Shown: in pieces, positions 1 through 7,520 of the stretch | Position numbering within the stretch: position 1 is the first letter of the stretch | Layout: each line of letters begins with the position of its first letter | Assembly: GCA_027603945.1 (NCBI GenBank) | Contig: JADIIU010000161.1 | Location: forward strand, 1 to 26,006 | Direction: 5' to 3' | DNA from: Terramyces sp. JEL0728 | Taxonomy: Eukaryota; Chytridiomycota; Chytridiomycetes; Rhizophydiales; Terramycetaceae | DNA: 26,006 bases | Notes under the pieces: generated by a model | The model's input: only the letters and a program-made list of their open reading frames with translations | Databases searched by the model: none | What the model was told of the DNA's origin: nothing | Program-made: the position numbers and the translations under genes

Positions 1-176
1 TGATTCCGAATTATTTATTCTGGTATTACGAACTTGTGTCTGATTGCCAAATAAATGAGATGCTATAATTTACCCAGCCAAATATTTCTAGAACCTACTA
101 TTTGACTCATTTACAGCGGAGGAAATTCGGTGTGGAATCGGGATATTCGGTGACAAGGGTTTAAAAGCGCACTCGA
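1..176. promoter_or_regulatory. 5' flank of the ALDH-like gene
   Basis: No gene was recognised in these bases. They form the upstream region of the ALDH-like gene whose ATG lies at 177. The stretch is AT-rich and contains a perfect TGACTCA site at 103-109, listed separately. The 3' end of a gene to the left of the window could extend into it, but nothing shows this. Confidence 0.4.
103..109 (+). promoter_or_regulatory. Candidate GCN4/AP-1-type bZIP site (TGACTCA)
   Basis: The seven bases TGACTCA, followed by T, match the core site of GCN4-like and AP-1-like bZIP proteins. The site lies 67 bp before the ATG at 177. Two GCN4-like bZIP genes are encoded in the same window. A 7-mer is expected by chance every few kilobases, so function is inferred from its promoter position. 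Confidence 0.35.
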
Positions 177-1538
177 ATGGTTTCAAACCGAATGCAACAA
201 ATCTCCAATCTTCTTGATGGGCAACTTCGAGTTCCAACAGTCACTGAATTTTTGGAATCCAAGCAATTGCAATGTGTCCAAGACGCCTATACTTTGGAAC
301 CTGTCTCCCAACTACTAGCAACTGACACGACAGCGCTTGAATTAGCACTGCAAACAGCTCATGGTATTCATCAATCGAAAGCTTGGCTAAATAACAAAAA
401 CAAGAAACAAATATTTGATAGGCTAGCAGATGAATTGGAAAATTCCGTCGAGGGATTCGCAATAGCTGATTGTAAAGACGTTGGGACTACGGTATCTCAG
501 GCAAGGGATATAAATGGGTATGGCCATCGCATATCACGCAGTTTGGAGTATCTTACAAAGGGAAAGTCCTGCGAATGGGCAGAATTACTGGAAAACGACA
601 AAGTAGTAGGGAAATCCAAACATCTGCCTATAGGACCAGTAGTAGTCATTGCCAAGCCGTCTCCCTGGTCCCCACACTCCTTTGATTTATTAGCAAAAGC
701 TTTTGTAAACGCCGAATTTCCTCCAGGGGTATTTCAAATATGCCATGGAGGGATGGAAGTAGGCAGATACTTGGTGGAAAGCCCTCTATCAAAGCAATTT
801 GCTTCACCGGCTCTTCAAAAGGAGGAATTGAAATTGTCAAGAGTTGCGCCGTCGTTAAAGCCAATTGTAATGGAGTTGGGCGGCTGTAATCCATTTATTG
901 TGCTCAAAGGTGCAGATTTGGAAAAAGCTGTGGACTCACTTATCCAATCTCTTACACAGATTAACGGGCAATACTGCTGTGGACCTTCAAAAGTAATTGT
1001 TCACGAAAAAGAACTTGATCTATTTATTCAAGGATTCAAAAACAAGGTATCCCAACTGGTACTGGGAAATCCGCAAGATGAAGCAACTACTCAAGGACCA
1101 ATTTGTGCTGGACTGGCCAACACGTTGAAAACTCAAATGGCTGATTTACTTGCTCATCCAAATTCTTACTCGATAACCGGGAATGATGTGCAATTTCCCA
1201 ACGAAAAGGGCACTTTTGTCCCTCCAACTTTAATATTCATGGAATCCGACGTGTCTATTGAACTATTTGGGCCAGTTGCAACTTTGCACTCAATTAACTC
1301 GGTAGAACAAGCGATTGCATTGGCGAATAATACTGATGCTATCTTGAAAGGCTATGTTTTTGGTGAAAAGGAAGAAACTGTGTTGGTGATTGAATCCGTT
1401 GAAACTTGTTGGTTTGATGAAAATCAATTCGATATGGGCACACCAGGATTAAAAGAACCGCACAGCTGGGGAGGCAATAGCGGATTTGGTTATGCCTTAC
1501 CAGAATTTTTTGTTAAATCCATTTATGTTCGTTACTGA
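177..1538 (+). pseudogene. Degenerate aldehyde dehydrogenase family gene
   Basis: The 453-codon frame is clearly of the NAD(P)-dependent aldehyde dehydrogenase superfamily. It has the ELGG block (here ELGGCNP), the catalytic-cysteine segment GQYCCGPSKVIVHE, and the ELFGPV block. Three things look broken. Residues 202-223 read as nonsense in the main frame, but the +2 frame over 782-847 spells the conserved PSIKAICFTGSSKGG block, so a -1 shift near 780 and an offsetting shift near 848 are present. About 25-30 residues are missing between LPIGPV and VVIAKPSPW, which removes the PWNxP motif with the oxyanion-hole Asn. The C-terminus is divergent. No intron of the local type explains the shifts. 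It could be a decaying gene, a catalytically dead paralogue, or an intact gene with assembly indels. The stop TGA shares its last base with AATAAA. Confidence 0.7.
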
Positions 1539-1543
1539 ATAAA
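1538..1543 (+). terminator. Poly(A) signal overlapping the ALDH stop
   Basis: The sequence reads TGAATAAA: the A of the stop codon TGA (1536-1538) is the first base of AATAAA. The same arrangement occurs at several other gene ends in this window. Confidence 0.6.
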
Positions 1544-1767
1544 ATCGTTTATCATTACATTAGAAAATTGGTGCTGTCAACACGGCACTTGGATGGAACT
1601 AAAGAAAAACGAGACTTGAAAGACAAAGACGAGTTACTTGGGGTACTGGATACTGTGTTGGTATTCCATGGCCAAAAGACACTCCTATGAACTGCCCTGG
1701 GTTAGAACGCCTAGAAACTTCATTGCTGGTTGATAAATTTCGTCCACAATTTTTTTAATTTTAAAAA
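1539..1767. other. Intergenic region, ALDH-like to EXOSC8
   Basis: These 229 bp hold no recognisable gene. One stretch on the plus strand (about 1606-1760) stays open in a single frame and reads ...TWGTGYCVGIPWPKD..., ending in TAA, but it has no ATG and no identifiable upstream exon. It is probably the EXOSC8 promoter plus the ALDH 3' UTR. A cryptic small exon cannot be excluded. Confidence 0.4.
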
Positions 1768-2667
1768 ATGGAAGACCTTGAATATGAGAAAACAACAGCT
1801 CTAGATGCAGAAACGTTTAAAAAGATACAGCCGAAAGAATACCTCCGCAGGTTCTTGCAACAAAATACAAGACCGGACGGGAGAGCAATTAATGAATCGA
1901 GACTAGTTAATGTTCACAAAAGTAATTCCCAGCTAATACAGACCCAATATCAAAATGCATTGGTTCCGCTACGGTAAAATCAGGAAACAGCATGGCTATT
2001 TGTGGAATAAAGGCGGAAATCACAGCTCCAGATCCACTGTATCCAAAGCAGGGATACTTTATTCCCAACTTGGATCTGCCGGCAATGTGCAATCCTAGAT
2101 TTAAACCTGGACCTCCACAACAATCAACGCAGTCGCTATCAGAGCAGATTAATCAATTATTTGAAAACTGTAATATCTTCAACAAGGAGCAATTAGCGAT
2201 TGAATACGGTGAGGTTTGTTGGATATTATATGCGTAACCCGATTTAACGTTAGGGATATCGTTTTTTTAAACTATGATGGATCAGCCATGGATATTGCTT
2301 TACTTGCGCTGTTTTCTGCGCTGAAATCTAGTAGATCGTACTTAACAGCAGTGAATCTCCCGTTAGTTGAGTATATTGATGGACAAGTGAAGCAAATTGA
2401 TGGATACAGAAAGTTGGAAATTGACAGAGTAATTTCTTCAACCACCTTCTGCATTTTTGACGAGTAACTGATTCTAACTCTAGTGTCATCCTGCTGGATC
2501 CTACTGACGATGAAGAATTGGAGGGCTCAGTATTAAATGTGTTTGTCGATCACGAAGGATTATTTTGCGGAATCCATGCTTTCGACGGCCATCTCTCAAA
2601 AGAAAAGTTGGACGGATGTTTATTGTCTGCTCAGCAAAGGGCAACCAAACTAATAAAGCTTATTTAA
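1768..2667 (+). CDS. RRP43: Exosome complex subunit EXOSC8/RRP43
   Basis: This is a non-catalytic RNase PH-like subunit of the RNA exosome ring, which processes and degrades RNA 3'-5' in nucleus and cytoplasm. Exons are 1768-1921, 1942-2233, 2254-2463 and 2484-2667, coding for 279 aa, the usual size of the family. Joining them across three introns of exactly 20 nt gives an uninterrupted match to human EXOSC8: PKEYLRRFLQQNTRPDGR near the N-terminus (family: PLEYYRRFLKENCRPDGR), GSATVKSGNSMAICGIKAE, GYFIPNLDLPAMCNPRF, YADIVFLNYDG across intron 2, and ILLDPTDDEE after intron 3. The introns start GTAATT, GTAACC and GTAACT and carry CTAAT, TTAAC and CTAAC before the closing AG. HID1 follows 143 bp downstream on the same strand. 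Confidence 0.93.
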
Positions 2668-2810
2668 CCAGTCGCAAAGAATTTGAATACCGACTGCAAA
2701 GATTCAGCTGCAGAACGGCTGGAATGAAATCAACCCTTTCATTTCTCTGTCTCTTGGTGGTTATCACGAACAAACGCTGAATTTGATTTTCTCAATTTTC
2801 AAAGCTTTCA

Positions 2811-5195
2811 ATGGGTGCATCTGAAAGTAAAATAGCTTTTCGAAAACAAGTGTTCAACCTGTCTGAACCAGATATCGAGCAACTGGAATTATTTTACACT
2901 CTTCCAGAAACCACAGAGGATATTTTCAACTTGTGTGCACATAAAGATATTAGAATTGCGATAGAAAAGCAACCACACAATGTCACTTTGTTGATTGAAA
3001 CTTTGATTGAACGATTGGAGAAATATATCAAGGATCCGGTGGAAACAAAGGAGGCTTCCAACTGTATTCGTCTTTTGACCAGGATCCTTCCATTTATTTT
3101 TGAAGCAAGTAACAATCTGGAAAACAACATGTTTTGGTCAGTAAAAGGTGATACTTGTTTAGGTACGAAATGCTTAATCAAGGAACCAAATTGTCTGTGA
3201 TTGTATCGCAGTTGCTCTTTTTACGCGGATTTACTATTCCATCTTCAAAACAAAACACTCCGCATGTTCAATATATCATATGGCAAAAGGGTATCGGGGC
3301 TAGCACTGCACCTCCAGCCATCAAGGAAGAAATTGTGAACCGAATCGAAGTAATGCGGTTGCTGTTGACCCTGTTATCACGTACCATGTATAGTACCGCT
3401 GGAGAATTAGCAAATATTGAGAATTTATGGGCAAGAGAGTTTTGCATTCGATTAGAAAGAAAGGCGGCGCTAGCCATGCTGTGTTCATTTACAAATACGA
3501 TTACAAACTATGATCCGATTGGCTGGGCAACGCTACCGTACAATCACGTAAATGCTAGATAACAATAGTTGCTGTTTGGGGATATCACAGAATTATTAGT
3601 CTCGCAATGTGCACATTCACTCTCAGTGTTATTCAATTACAAGTCAAACCTGAAAAGGAACCCGAGTGTTGAATCACTTGAAGAGTATTTCTTATTGACA
3701 CTAGCGATGCAAGGTTTTCTCTTTCTCAAGACAACTTGTCTACTGCCACATCGTCTGTTGCTCCACTGGCGAATACTTTTACTTTTTATTTCTCAAAAAT
3801 ATACAAGCCTGAAGATTTGGAGTTCTTGGTTGTTGGGATCGCCCGACTGCTAAAGAATCCAATTGATGTAGTTTATGTTAATGATAGGCTTCCAAATCCT
3901 ATCTGCCTGGATCAGCCAAAGCCATCAAACTAACAACGGATTTGCTAGTTTTAGTTTGGCACTATATGGACACCAACAAAAAGTTTTTAGCTCATCTCTG
4001 TCAATCGCCAAATGTGCTCGTTTTATTACAGGCGATTATGGTTGAAAGCTTGGACGCGAGAACTGTCCCTAGTAAACTAGGGATATTGCGTCTAAACTGT
4101 TTTATTTTGCATCGGTTATCACAAGATAGGAATTTCGGAATACGGTTGAATGAAAACTGCGATGTTTCCATCCTTGGTCAATACACAAAGCTGTTTCCAA
4201 TTTACTCCAGCGGATGTTGGGGCGACCTGCTGTACTTGTACATCTATGTGTTGCTATCTACAAATACAACTGCCCGACAAACCATATTGCATTTGCAAGA
4301 GTCCTACTTGTCTTCTATGGCAAACGTTTCTCATCTGGTAACAAAATTCACCTCGGCGACAGCAAACAAATTGTTCAATCTATTCCAAGTGTATTCATCG
4401 CCAAGATACTTGCTGTCCCGAGAACGTAATTACACTAAATTGTTTTACTTGCTCTACATTATCGATACAATTTTGCAGTACCAATATGCTGGGAATTCGC
4501 AAATTGTATACACCTTTGTTAGAAATAGAGAAAAGATTCTATCATTACGCGATATGGACTTTGAAAAGAGTGTTGAGCAGGTGCAAAAGCTTAATGCTCA
4601 ATCGTCAGAGGGTAATTTGGAGATTTCTTCCAGTACAGATGCAATAGACGGCGAATCGCCTAAATCAGTGACAACCTTGGCGGCCCAAGCAAAAGAAAAA
4701 GGTGCTGAAAGTCCAGTAAAGGAAGACAGACTGGTTTCAGATAAACTGCAGGGCAAGAAGCCAATTTCACCCTATGAATCATCGAACGGATTCACCCCGA
4801 CATTTGAATGGGTAACAGCTATTTAACCTAGTATACCGAGTGGAAAACTCGGATGCCAATCCAAGTGCTATCCACTCTTGTTGAAACGCTATCGCCCCAA
4901 GTGGAAGCATACTGCCTCCAACATGATCTAAGTGTTGATACAAAAGTCCACGCGTATCTTCAAAGTCAAACTATGGTTGGTGTTCTACCTCAACCACATC
5001 CGATTATCACCCACTCGTTCATTTATTCTGATGCTATCCATTCGTGGGTCACCGCCTTTCTATGGGTAGCTGTTGCTAATATAGGGATCTGTGTATATGA
5101 AAAGCCTGGAACCTCAGGACCAAGAAGCGGCCAAACTATGTCCTTCAATATGGGCTGGGACTAAAGTGCAACTATTTGGAGTATCCGTTCAATAA
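2811..5195 (+). CDS. HID1: HID1 family Golgi/secretory trafficking protein
   Basis: HID1 proteins are N-myristoylated peripheral membrane proteins of the trans-Golgi that act in secretory-vesicle sorting. Seven exons (2811-3162, 3183-3547, 3569-3684, 3705-3867, 3888-4811, 4832-5065, 5085-5195) give 754 aa, close to human HID1. Visible family landmarks are the N-terminal MGASESKIAFRK with Gly-2 for myristoylation, NCIRLLTRILPFIFE, GYGIPYNHL-like TLPYNHLLFGD across intron 2, FLVVGIARLLKNP, TTDLLVLVWH, SATANKLFNLFQVYSS, PTFEW, and a C-terminal KVQLFGV. The introns are 20, 21, 20, 20, 20 and 19 nt. A low-complexity, acidic and serine-rich linker lies roughly at residues 565-650, as in homologues. 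The stop TAA (5193-5195) lies inside AATAAA, and the convergent ECI gene stops 8 bp away. Confidence 0.92.
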
Positions 5196-5205
5196 AAAGT
5201 TTATT
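5191..5205. terminator. Interlocked poly(A) signals of two convergent genes
   Basis: AATAAA on the plus strand at 5191-5196 contains the HID1 stop. TTTATT at 5200-5205 is AATAAA on the minus strand and overlaps the ECI stop TAA (5204-5206). Each transcript must therefore run into the coding region of its neighbour if cleavage occurs the usual 10-30 nt downstream. Confidence 0.6.
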
Positions 5206-6049
5206 ATTTATTCTTATTTTTTAGTGACTTTAGCAATCCTTTGACTACCGCTTGGAATTCATCACCAGAGATACTTTCTACTACAGCCTCCAAACCTTCT
5301 GGATTGATTTCGTTCGTGACAGTTTCAACCGATTTGAGCTTTGCGTCTAACCTGGCGTTCCATGGCAGCTTGGTGTAGACCTTGATAATCTCTTCTGCTT
5401 TGGAAATTAATTGCTCTTCTGGGACAATATGGTCTACATAACCAATCTCCAAAGCCTCATTGTTTGGATACATTTTCCCCTGTTGAACAGCAATCGCAGC
5501 TTTTCTATTCCCAAGTGCATTCCTTGCTAATTGATGGACCCATTTTGGAGGGGCCATACCAACCATAACTTCGGTTAATCCCATAGAGAATCCGTTTGCT
5601 GACCCTACTCTTTCATCACATGCCAACGACAGTACGGTACCGCCGGCAGGAGCAGCACCCCTTACAATTGCTACTGATGGCATTGGAACAGTTATTAACA
5701 ATCGCACCACATCTTGGAATAGACCCATATAGCTGGAGATATGCTCTTTATATTTTTGCAAATAATCATCTCTAGTTGCCTTGCGTTCATCATCAGGCAA
5801 AAAGTATTCCGGATGATCAACTAAAGTCTTTAAATCCAGCCCTGCTGATAATACTTTTGGGAAAGCAGATTTGAGAATTAATCCTTTGATTTCCTTATTT
5901 TTGTGAATATTGACTAATTCCTGGTGCAGCTCATTCAACAATTTTGGTTCAAGCGCATTTACTGGTTTGTAGTTTAGAGTGAGTTTGTATATCCCGTTGT
6001 TGAACTCGGTGGAAAGTGTAGAGAGCAATCGCTTTTTCATGGATTGCAT
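5204..6049 (-). CDS. ECI1: Enoyl-CoA delta-isomerase, mitochondrial type (ECI1-like)
   Basis: Crotonase-superfamily enzyme that shifts 3-enoyl-CoA to trans-2-enoyl-CoA so that unsaturated fatty acids can enter beta-oxidation. The 281-aa single-exon frame has the ECI1 landmarks: LSAGLDLKTL (oxyanion-hole region), GAAPAGGTVLSLACDERVG (second oxyanion-hole Gly), GLTEVMVGMAPP with the expected catalytic Glu in the position of ECI1 GLNE, and IVPEEQ. The N-terminus MQSMKKRLLSTLST is basic with hydroxylated residues and no acid, as expected of a mitochondrial presequence. There is no C-terminal peroxisomal SKL. The segment around residues 80-110 is longer than in the human enzyme. The start at 6049 is an ATG, with a second Met three codons on. 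A divergent 138-bp promoter separates it from the next gene. Confidence 0.88.
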   Translation of the reverse strand: MQSMKKRLLSTLSTEFNNGIYKLTLNYKPVNALEPKLLNELHQELVNIHKNKEIKGLILKSAFPKVLSAGLDLKTLVDHPEYFLPDDERKATRDDYLQKYKEHISSYMGLFQDVVRLLITVPMPSVAIVRGAAPAGGTVLSLACDERVGSANGFSMGLTEVMVGMAPPKWVHQLARNALGNRKAAIAVQQGKMYPNNEALEIGYVDHIVPEEQLISKAEEIIKVYTKLPWNARLDAKLKSVETVTNEINPEGLEAVVESISGDEFQAVVKGLLKSLKNKNK

Positions 6050-6156
6050 TAGATGACAAAACTAAATTTCTGGTGAATCAAAGTTCCGAGTATGGAGTCA
6101 AACTTTGGCAGATGAAGACTGTTTATTCAGCTATATGGCAGAGCATAAATTTGAGT

Positions 6157-6164
6157 TGACGTCA
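6157..6164 (+). promoter_or_regulatory. Candidate CRE-type bZIP site (TGACGTCA)
   Basis: A perfect palindromic TGACGTCA lies 23 bp upstream of the ATG at 6188, in the 138-bp divergent region shared with the ECI gene. ATF/CREB-type and some GCN4-like bZIP factors bind this octamer. Its position so close to the start codon means it may lie in a very short 5' UTR. Confidence 0.4.
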
Positions 6165-6187
6165 CCCTGAATCTTACATTTTCTAAT

Positions 6188-7039
6188 ATGTGGACCATCG
6201 ACTTCTCCAACAGATTAGATATCTCAACAGTATTATTAGTTCTCGTGCTCTTCAGTGCGGCTTTCTATGGAATTGGTGCGATATACGAATATTACGATGG
6301 TGAGAAAGCACACGCCTTGGAATTGAAAGTTGTCCTAGAAAATATCGAACGAATGAGAAAGCTGCAATCAAATGTGTCTGACTCCAATGCATTGCAGGGT
6401 GTTCATAATGACCAGCAAAATACAAAAACACAGTCTCATCACAAGGGAAGCCCAAAATGTGCCAACAAAGATAGTGGCCAAAAAGAATTGCCAAACGAAC
6501 AAAGAATATTCAATAAAGAGCCAAACTGGCCAGATAAGGTAGATTCGTTATCGGAAGAGATATTGTTTGACGGGCAAAAAAAGAACAATGAACTGCCATC
6601 ACACTCTCCATCAAATTCCTCTGCAATGAGCTCACAAAGTAAATTCGACAGAAATATCAGTCCTTTTGAAGATGCAAATGCTCCACCAAAGATTATTACA
6701 AATATGAACAGATCCGGTTTATCGCCTGTATCTGCGTCTGATTCGCCAAGAAATGACAAAGTCAAATCAATATTAAAAAGAAAAACGCCAATCACAAGTG
6801 AAAATGTTCTCGACCATCTTCCGCCAGTACTAGCGCTTCCATTCAGAACCGTGGAGCTTGTGTTTGATAAAGCAACTGATGCATCTGCCTTTATAATCCA
6901 AAAAACTGTTATAAGCCCAGTTATCAATATCACATCTATATTCAGGACAAAACGCAAACATGCCACCTGCAAGCCAAATTTAAACCGCAGGGCTAGTTTC
7001 AGTGATGGCCAACCATACCCTAAAATTCTTTCAAAATAA
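6188..7039 (+). CDS. Membrane-anchored protein of unknown function
   Basis: I do not recognise this 283-aa protein. Residues about 12-30 (STVLLVLVLFSAAFYGIGAI) form one hydrophobic segment near the N-terminus, a signal anchor. A charged, coil-prone stretch (ALELKVVLENIERMRKLQSN) follows, then a long low-complexity S/N/K/P-rich middle (70-200). The C-terminal part (about 205-283) is better ordered: LPPVLALPFRTVELVFDKATD, then a basic tail with NRRASFSDG, which resembles a basophilic kinase site (RRxS). It is a single exon. The stop TAA (7037-7039) sits inside AATAAA (7035-7040), and the next gene starts 22 bp later on the same strand. Confidence 0.7.
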   Translation: MWTIDFSNRLDISTVLLVLVLFSAAFYGIGAIYEYYDGEKAHALELKVVLENIERMRKLQSNVSDSNALQGVHNDQQNTKTQSHHKGSPKCANKDSGQKELPNEQRIFNKEPNWPDKVDSLSEEILFDGQKKNNELPSHSPSNSSAMSSQSKFDRNISPFEDANAPPKIITNMNRSGLSPVSASDSPRNDKVKSILKRKTPITSENVLDHLPPVLALPFRTVELVFDKATDASAFIIQKTVISPVINITSIFRTKRKHATCKPNLNRRASFSDGQPYPKILSK

Positions 7040-7061
7040 ATTCTGTTTCAAGTTGCTCCTT

Positions 7062-7487
7062 ATGACAAAACTAGTAGGTTACTGGCCTCAAAGGATTATG
7101 GGGATTTCATTTATTATATTTGGATTAGCCATCATGCTATTTCCAAAATTAGCTTGTCAAACATTTTTCACAGACAGTTTTTTGGATTCCGTTAGAGTTG
7201 ATAATGAAATTGGAGAAGCTGCTCGGTTTCTGATGCAATGCTTTGGCAGCCAGTCTACCCTATGCGGGGTTCTAATTTGCTGTTCCAGGTTTACACGCAG
7301 GGCTTATTTATGTTTGGGATTCGCAGTTTTGCCATTCCTCGTATTTGATTGGGTTACATGGAGTCTGGGCTACATCAGTCCTATAGCTTTGGCTGGAGAT
7401 TTCGCAGGAAATCTTGTGTATATATTGCTATCTATTGTTGGATACCTATCATTGCCAGACGGGGTAAAAGAACAAGCTGTAGTTTAA
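7062..7487 (+). CDS. Small polytopic membrane protein, about four TM segments
   Basis: The frame opens at 7002, but that ATG lies inside the preceding gene. The ATG at 7062 (MTKLVGYWPQRIMGISF) comes 22 bp after the preceding stop and gives 141 aa. There are four hydrophobic segments, roughly residues 11-29, 55-74, 80-98 and 108-130, with short loops. Conserved-looking charged residues sit in EIGEAARF between TM1 and TM2, and GDFAGN precedes TM4. The size and the E-A-AR-F pattern recall small DUF-type four-TM families, but I cannot name it. AATAAA lies at 7494-7499. The convergent minus-strand gene stops at 7516, 28 bp away. Confidence 0.7.
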   Translation: MTKLVGYWPQRIMGISFIIFGLAIMLFPKLACQTFFTDSFLDSVRVDNEIGEAARFLMQCFGSQSTLCGVLICCSRFTRRAYLCLGFAVLPFLVFDWVTWSLGYISPIALAGDFAGNLVYILLSIVGYLSLPDGVKEQAVV

Positions 7488-7514
7488 ATGTATAATAAAT
7501 TGTTGGAAATTATG

Positions 7515-7520
7515 TTTATT
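7515..7520 (-). terminator. Poly(A) signal overlapping the coiled-coil gene stop
   Basis: On the minus strand the sequence reads GAA TAA AC, so the stop TAA (7518-7516) lies inside AATAAA (7520-7515). AATAAA of the convergent gene is at 7494-7499 on the plus strand, so the two 3' UTRs interleave. Confidence 0.55.

Noticed and set aside
752..848. Introns as the cause of the ALDH frame changes
   Set aside because: Candidate GT-AG pairs would remove conserved residues of the EVGRYL to FTGS region and lack branch motifs. True indels fit better.
3141..3162. 22-nt GTAAAA...TTTAG intron in HID1
   Set aside because: It leads into the wrong frame. The 20-nt intron at 3163-3182 restores the HID1 alignment.
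3714..3730. 17-nt GTTTTC...CAAG intron in HID1
   Set aside because: It fits the frame but has no branch motif. The 20-nt intron at 3685-3704 (GTATTT...ATTGACACTAG) also fits the frame and obeys the local rules.
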